64,000 nt of DNA from Palsa-504 sp963808315 (GTDB lineage Bacteria; Actinomycetota; Actinomycetes; Streptosporangiales; Streptosporangiaceae): assembly GCA_963808315.1 (NCBI GenBank), contig CAWEFK010000024.1, positions 248,001 through 312,000 of the forward strand, in the 5' to 3' direction. Below, piece after piece: positions 59,708 to 64,000 of this stretch (the stretch's first letter is position 1; every line of letters starts with the position of its first letter). The notes beneath the pieces were generated by a model. It worked only from the letters and a program-made list of their open reading frames with translations. It had not been told where the DNA came from and did no database searches. The position numbers and the translations under genes are program-made.

Positions 59708-60728
59708 TCGCGTGGAAGCTGGCCTGGAGTACCGAGAGGCGACCGTGGACGACGCGGCGGCCATCGCCGGCCTGCACGCCGACAGCTGGCGGCGGCACTA
59801 TCGCGGCGCGTTCCTTGATTCGTATCTCGACGGGGATATCGTCGCGGACCGGATGGCCGAGTGGACCAGCCGGCTCGCCCAGGCCGGTCCGGACCGGTAC
59901 ACCGTGGCCGGTTTCCTCGACGACCGAACCATGGCCGGCTTCGCTCATACCTTCCTCGACGCCGACCCGGTGTGGGGTGCCTTCCTGGACAACCTGCACG
60001 TCCGCCACGACCTGAAGCGCCGCGGAGTCGGCGCCAGGCTGTTGGCAGAAACGGCGCGGGTGGTCCTGGAGCGGAGCCCGTCGAGCGGCTTGTACCTGTG
60101 GGTGCTCGAGCAGAACACCGCCGCCCAGGCGTTCTACCGAGCGCAAGGCGGCCGTCCCGTCGAACGCCGGATCGCGGGTCCCTTTCCCGGCGGCGGGCAG
60201 GCCCCTTCGTTCCGCTACGCCTGGCGCGACCCGTCCCGGCTGGCCGCGACCGGACGGTTAGGCGGGCTCGGCCAGGACGTCCAGGATCAGCTGCCCGTAC
60301 CGGGTCAGCTTGGTATCGCCCACCCCGTTGATCAGCCTCAGCTCATCCAGCGTGGACGGCGGCGCGGCCGCGATGAGCCGCAGGGTCGCGTCGTGGAAGA
60401 TCACGTACGGCGGCATGCCCTGTTCCTTCGCCACCGCCGTCCGCCAGGCCCGCAGCCGCTCGAACACGGGCTCGGCCTCGGCGGGCAGCTCCACCGGCGT
60501 CGCCCGGCCCTGCGCCGCCCGCCGCGAGCCCCCCGCTCCGCCCGCCCCCGCTCCGCCCGCCCCGGCTCCGTCCCGCCCGCCCCGCGCCGAGCCAGAAACC
60601 GCAGGCACCTTCGGCGGGTCCCGGCGCAGCATGACCTGCCGTTCGCCGCGCAGCACCTCCGAGCTCAGCTCCGTCAGCGCCAGCGTCCCGTGGTCCCCCT
60701 TGACCGCCAGCATCCCCGAGGCCAGTAG
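59700..60728 (+). CDS. GNAT-family acetyltransferase with stop-less readthrough into antisense recQ
   Basis: The first about 182 residues are a complete GNAT domain (EYREATVDDAAAIAGLHADS, LDNLHVRHDLKRRGVGARLL, AQAFYRAQGGRPVERRIAGP). Conserved sequence ends at about 60245. The frame then continues 156 codons antisense to recQ, codon-aligned with it, where high GC makes stops rare. The native stop was probably lost at about 60257. The tail is unlikely to fold. Confidence 0.75.
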   Translation: MTDRVEAGLEYREATVDDAAAIAGLHADSWRRHYRGAFLDSYLDGDIVADRMAEWTSRLAQAGPDRYTVAGFLDDRTMAGFAHTFLDADPVWGAFLDNLHVRHDLKRRGVGARLLAETARVVLERSPSSGLYLWVLEQNTAAQAFYRAQGGRPVERRIAGPFPGGGQAPSFRYAWRDPSRLAATGRLGGLGQDVQDQLPVPGQLGIAHPVDQPQLIQRGRRRGRDEPQGRVVEDHVRRHALFLRHRRPPGPQPLEHGLGLGGQLHRRRPALRRPPRAPRSARPRSARPGSVPPAPRRARNRRHLRRVPAQHDLPFAAQHLRAQLRQRQRPVVPLDRQHPRGQ

Positions 60729-62162
60729 CTGCCGCACCACCCCGCGCCACTCGCCCTCGGTCAGCTCGCTGCCGATCCCGAACACCGGCAGCGTGTCATG
60801 CCGGTACGACGTGACCCGGGGCGTCTTCTTGCCCAGCAAGATGTCGATCGGCTGCCCGGCACCGAACGAGGGGCCGCCCAGCCGCCCCAGCCGCACCAGC
60901 GTCGACAGCAGCTTCTGCGCCGCCACCGTCCCATCCCACACCTGTGGCGGCGCCAGGCAGGTATCGCAGTTCCCGCACGCGGCCGCGCCGGTCTCGCCGA
61001 AGTACGCGAGCATCTGCGTCCGCCGGCAGCTCGCGGTCTCGCACAGCGCGAGCATCGCGTCCAGGTGCGCCATCAGCCGCCGCCGGTGCGCGAGGTCACC
61101 GTCGGAATCGTCGATGAGGCGCCGCTGCTGCACCACGTCGGCCAGCCCGTAGGCCAGCCAGGCCGTGGCGGGCGCACCGTCACGCCCGGCCCGCCCGGTC
61201 TCCTGGTAGTAACCCTCGACCGACTTGGGCAGGTCCAGGTGCGCGACGAAGCGGACATCGGGCTTGTCGATACCCATCCCGAACGCGATCGTGGCCACCA
61301 TGATCAGCCCGTCCTCGCGCAGGAACCGCGCCTGGTTCGTGGCCCGCGTCCGCGAGTCGAGGCCGGCGTGGTAGGGCAGCGCCACGAAGCCCTCGGCGCA
61401 AAGGAAATCCGCGGTCTTTTCCACCGAAGCCCGGGACAGGCAGTAGACGATGCCGGCGTCGCCCGGGTGCTCGGTTCGCAGCAGCCTGAGCAGCTGGCGC
61501 TTCGGTTCGTTCTTGGGCTCGATCCGGTACTGGATGTTGGGCCGGTCGAAGCTCGCCACGAATTGCCGCGCCTCGCCCAGCGCCAGCCGGGTCGCGATCT
61601 CGGCCCGGGTGTGCTCGGTCGCGGTCGCCGTCACCGCGATCCGCGGCACCGCGGGCCACCGCTCGTGCAGCACGGACAGGCCCAGGTAGTCGGGCCGGAA
61701 GTCGTGACCCCACTGGGCCACGCAGTGCGCCTCGTCGATGGCGAACAGCGAGACCGTGCCCCGGTCGAGCAGCCGCAGGGTGCCCTCGGCCCGCAGCCGC
61801 TCCGGCGCCAGGTACAGCAGGTCGAGCTTGCCGTCCATGAAGGCGTACTCCACCCCGCGCCGCTCGTCGGCGTCCTGAGTGGAGTTCAGGAACCCGGCTC
61901 GCACGCCGAGCACGGTCAGCGCGTCGACCTGATCCTGCATGAGGGCGATCAGCGGTGAGATGACCACGCCGGTGCCGTCCCTGACCAGCGCCGGGATCTG
62001 GTAGCACAGCGACTTGCCGCTGCCGGTGGGCATCAGCGCGACCGCGTCCCCGCCGGCGCAGACGTGTTCGATGATCTCCTGCTGCTGCCCGCGGAAGGAG
62101 GTGTAACCGAACACCCGGCGCAGCACTCCCGAAGGTGCGTCGGGGGTTTCGGTGAGGACCAC
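60258..62162 (-). CDS. recQ: ATP-dependent DNA helicase RecQ
   Basis: 634 residues. Motif 0 FRGQQQEIIEH, Walker A MPTGSGKSLCYQIP, DEAH box FAIDEAHCVAQWGHDFRPDY, motif VI QETGRAGRDG, zinc-binding RQC (Cys in CETASCRR, CGNCDTC), winged helix, a Gly/Ala-rich linker and a C-terminal HRDC domain (RLRAWRTAVAKEQGMPPYVI). Unwinds recombination intermediates. Convergent with the GNAT gene. Confidence 0.96.
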   Translation of the reverse strand: MVLTETPDAPSGVLRRVFGYTSFRGQQQEIIEHVCAGGDAVALMPTGSGKSLCYQIPALVRDGTGVVISPLIALMQDQVDALTVLGVRAGFLNSTQDADERRGVEYAFMDGKLDLLYLAPERLRAEGTLRLLDRGTVSLFAIDEAHCVAQWGHDFRPDYLGLSVLHERWPAVPRIAVTATATEHTRAEIATRLALGEARQFVASFDRPNIQYRIEPKNEPKRQLLRLLRTEHPGDAGIVYCLSRASVEKTADFLCAEGFVALPYHAGLDSRTRATNQARFLREDGLIMVATIAFGMGIDKPDVRFVAHLDLPKSVEGYYQETGRAGRDGAPATAWLAYGLADVVQQRRLIDDSDGDLAHRRRLMAHLDAMLALCETASCRRTQMLAYFGETGAAACGNCDTCLAPPQVWDGTVAAQKLLSTLVRLGRLGGPSFGAGQPIDILLGKKTPRVTSYRHDTLPVFGIGSELTEGEWRGVVRQLLASGMLAVKGDHGTLALTELSSEVLRGERQVMLRRDPPKVPAVSGSARGGRDGAGAGGAGAGGAGGSRRAAQGRATPVELPAEAEPVFERLRAWRTAVAKEQGMPPYVIFHDATLRLIAAAPPSTLDELRLINGVGDTKLTRYGQLILDVLAEPA

Positions 62163-62187
62163 GCGGCGATTCTACGGCCCGCCACCG

Positions 62188-62928
62188 TCATAACGGGGCA
62201 AGCAGGTGCCGGAAATAGGCCTGCGGGTCGCGCAGGAACCCGCGCCAGGCCACCACCAGGCTCAGGTCATCCCAGGTAGCGGGCCGGATCCCCCACGGAC
62301 CCAGCTCGAGCAGGTTCGCGCCGGGCACCGCGGCGACGACGGGGGAGTGGGTGGCGACCACCGCCTGGCCCCCGGCGGCGGCCAGGTCGTACAGCAGCGC
62401 GGCCAGCCCGAGCGAGGCGGTGAAGGACAGCGGCGCATCCGGCTCGTCCATGAGGTAGAAGCCGGTCTCGCGCACCCGGGTCCGCAGGATCTCAAGGAAC
62501 GACTCCCCGTGGCTCAGCTCGTGCAGCCGCTCGGGCCGGCGGCCCGGGTGTTCCTCCAGGTAGGTGTACAGCTGGCTCATCGTGTCGGCGCGCAGGAAGT
62601 ACGACCAGCGCGGCTTCAGCCCCCGCACCACGGTCAGCTCCGACCCCCGGCCCGGCTCGCTCGGCCGGACGCTGAACAGCTGCGCCTGCGCCGAACCTCC
62701 CTGCGGGTTCAGCCCGTAGGCCTCGGCCAGGCACTCCACCACCGTCGACTTCCCCGACCCGTTCTCGCCCACCAGCACGGTCAGCCCGGCCGGCAACTCC
62801 AGCCCCTCCCGGAGCAGCTGTGCCATGGCCGGCACGCTGGCCGGCCACACCAGCTCGTCCACCTGAACGCCGGGGCGGGGGCGGAAGGTCCGCACCGGGC
62901 GGGCGTCGAACTCTTCGCGATCGGGCAT
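62188..62928 (-). CDS. Small AAA/ABC-type ATPase (AAA_21-like)
   Basis: 246 residues. Walker A VLVGENGSGKSTVVE, signature-like LHELSHGESFLEIL, Walker B GFYLMDEPDAPLSF and switch His VVATHSPVVAAVP. The pattern of an SMC/RecF-like ATPase head without coiled coil. Widely found in actinobacteria without known partner. ATG 62928 preferred over 62949. Confidence 0.88.
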   Translation of the reverse strand: MPDREEFDARPVRTFRPRPGVQVDELVWPASVPAMAQLLREGLELPAGLTVLVGENGSGKSTVVECLAEAYGLNPQGGSAQAQLFSVRPSEPGRGSELTVVRGLKPRWSYFLRADTMSQLYTYLEEHPGRRPERLHELSHGESFLEILRTRVRETGFYLMDEPDAPLSFTASLGLAALLYDLAAAGGQAVVATHSPVVAAVPGANLLELGPWGIRPATWDDLSLVVAWRGFLRDPQAYFRHLLAPL

Positions 62929-63002
62929 GCCCCCATCCTGCCAACACATTCCGGCCGAACGACCGGTGGTGCTTGCCCCAGGTCATGTCGTACGGTGCCC
63001 AG

Positions 63003-63608
63003 ATGGACGCCGCTATCGAAGACCGCCTGGCCATCAGGGACGTTGTCGAGACCTGGACGAGCGCCAGGGACTCCGGGGACTGGGAGGCCTTCCGGGCCTG
63101 CTGGCATGACGACGGCTACATGATGGCCACCTGGTTCCAGGGGCCGAAAGAGGATTTCATCAAGGTCAGCCAGGAAGGCGCCGCCCGCGGCGTCAACATC
63201 TTGCACTTCACCGGCGGCTGCCGCATCGAGCTGGCGGGCCACCGGGCCATCGCCCAGACCAGGATGACGATCATGCAGCGCGCCGAGGTCGAGGGCGTGC
63301 TGTGCGACGTGGCGTGCCTGGGCCGGTTCTACGATTTCATGGAGAAACGGGACGGCCGGTGGGCCATGGTGCTACGCCAGCCGATCTACGAGAAGGACCG
63401 GCTGGACCCGGTCGAGCCCGGCACCTGGCCCGTCCTTGATCCCGAGCTGCTGGCCCAGTACCCGGAAGGGTACAGATACCTGGCCTACCTGCAGTTCCGG
63501 GTGGGTTACCCGGTGAAGAAGGACATGCCTGGCCTGCGCGGTCCCGAGTTGGCGCGGCTCTACCAGCGCGGTGGCGCCTGGCTGGCCGGCCAGCCGGTCA
63601 CCCCGTAG
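63003..63608 (+). CDS. NTF2/SnoaL-like protein
   Basis: 201 residues: IEDRLAIRDVVETWTSARDS and WEAFRACWHDDGYMMATWFQ are typical of the SnoaL_4 (aromatic-ring dioxygenase beta-like) group; the C-terminus adds about 60 residues. Substrate unknown. The stop lies in a 19-bp tandem duplication (GTCACCCCGTAGCGG at 63597 and 63616) whose second copy carries the stop of the convergent next gene. Confidence 0.85.
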   Translation: MDAAIEDRLAIRDVVETWTSARDSGDWEAFRACWHDDGYMMATWFQGPKEDFIKVSQEGAARGVNILHFTGGCRIELAGHRAIAQTRMTIMQRAEVEGVLCDVACLGRFYDFMEKRDGRWAMVLRQPIYEKDRLDPVEPGTWPVLDPELLAQYPEGYRYLAYLQFRVGYPVKKDMPGLRGPELARLYQRGGAWLAGQPVTP

Positions 63609-63616
63609 CGGCCACG

Positions 63617-64000
63617 TCACCCCGTAGCGGGCAGACCGAAGCCCCAGTTCAGCATCTTCGCCGCATCCTGCGCGCCCGCGGCCGGGCCGGTGCGCGGGCT
63701 GCCAAGCACGACCCCGATCAGCGTCCGGCCGCCCCTGACGGCCTCGAACAGCAGGCAGTGCCCGGCGTCGTCGGTGTACCCGTCCTTGATGCCGGCGGCG
63801 CCCGGGTAGGAGCCGATCAGCTTGTCGGTGTTGTCCCACCAGTACTGGTGGTGCCCGCGGCCCTTCGGCAGGTGGTAGAACTCCTGGTCCACGACCGACC
63901 GGAAGGCCGGGTAGCGCATCGCCGCCAGACCCAGCGTGAGCAGGTCGGCCGGGGTGGAGTAGGTCGAGGTCTCGGTGGGGTAGGGCAGGCCGTCCGGTGA
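63617..64000 (-). CDS. D-alanyl-D-alanine carboxypeptidase (S11), C-terminal part
   Basis: 127 residues up to the window edge. STYSTPADLLTLGLAAMRYP and NTDKLIGSYPGAAGIKDGYT are typical of S11 penicillin-binding proteins that trim peptidoglycan peptides. The usual KTG triad reads KDG. The active-site SxxK and SxN motifs lie outside the window. Confidence 0.88.
   Translation of the reverse strand, partial: SPDGLPYPTETSTYSTPADLLTLGLAAMRYPAFRSVVDQEFYHLPKGRGHHQYWWDNTDKLIGSYPGAAGIKDGYTDDAGHCLLFEAVRGGRTLIGVVLGSPRTGPAAGAQDAAKMLNWGFGLPATG

Noticed and set aside
63597..63630. Tandem duplication of GTCACCCCGTAGCGG
   Set aside because: A simple short duplication at convergent gene ends; no sign of function.

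Overview
The window is high-GC (about 70%) actinobacterial chromosome with dense, mostly short-spaced genes and many GTG starts. The order thrS, HIT-family gene, pgsA, PIM acyltransferase, pimA, pdxS, pdxT, yebC, ruvC-ruvA-ruvB, yajC-secD-secF, apt, relA, cyclophilin, metallo-hydrolase, aspS, rarA, alaS, ruvX, mltG matches the conserved core of Mycobacterium and Streptomyces. PIM (phosphatidylinositol mannoside) synthesis confirms an actinomycete. A Streptosporangiales-like relative is my guess only. I saw no rRNA, tRNA, CRISPR array, transposase or phage gene.

Layout. 1-9.5 kb: a GntR/FCD regulator joined in frame to an RraA/LigK-type aldolase (cut by the left edge), an intracellular serpin coupled to a second SecD, a PPOX-fold oxidoreductase, an alpha/beta hydrolase, a divergent TPR/CGNR zinc-finger pair, and tex. 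9.6-44.6 kb: the core block, interrupted by a convergent EF-G-like gene (12.3-14.4 kb) and a lone AbiEi-like/nuclease-like gene (36.4-37.4 kb). A LexA-type box sits before ruvC, and a promoter with an RBS-proximal hairpin sits before yajC-secDF. hisS is missing from its usual place between the metallo-hydrolase and aspS. 44.7-64 kb: an accessory region of small enzymes (Nudix, HAD, VOC, OsmC, SRPBCC, GNAT, NTF2-like), a TetR-regulated ABC exporter, a GIY-YIG protein, a methyltransferase fused to a duplicated helical/winged-helix module, RecQ, an AAA ATPase and a partial D-Ala-D-Ala carboxypeptidase. It also holds 5'-truncated remnants of at least four genes.

Most notable: the second SecD (2.3-3.9 kb) shares 290 consecutive identical residues with the operon SecD (24.8-26.7 kb). 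The copies form an 870-bp inverted repeat about 22.5 kb apart, while their periplasmic halves diverge. The extra SecD has no SecF but is translationally coupled to a serpin. Two other junctions (GntR-aldolase and methyltransferase-winged helix) lack a stop codon yet keep a Shine-Dalgarno and start codon inside the fused frame.

Five genes (pimA, eis-like, alaS, GIY-YIG, HEAGH protease) are each broken by one single-base indel. Because pimA and alaS are normally essential, consensus errors in the assembly are a live explanation and should be excluded before biology is inferred. G-rich palindromic repeats (three copies) and in-frame low-complexity expansions (SecD, RelA, MltG, RecQ, the two fusions) suggest a genome prone to short-repeat growth.
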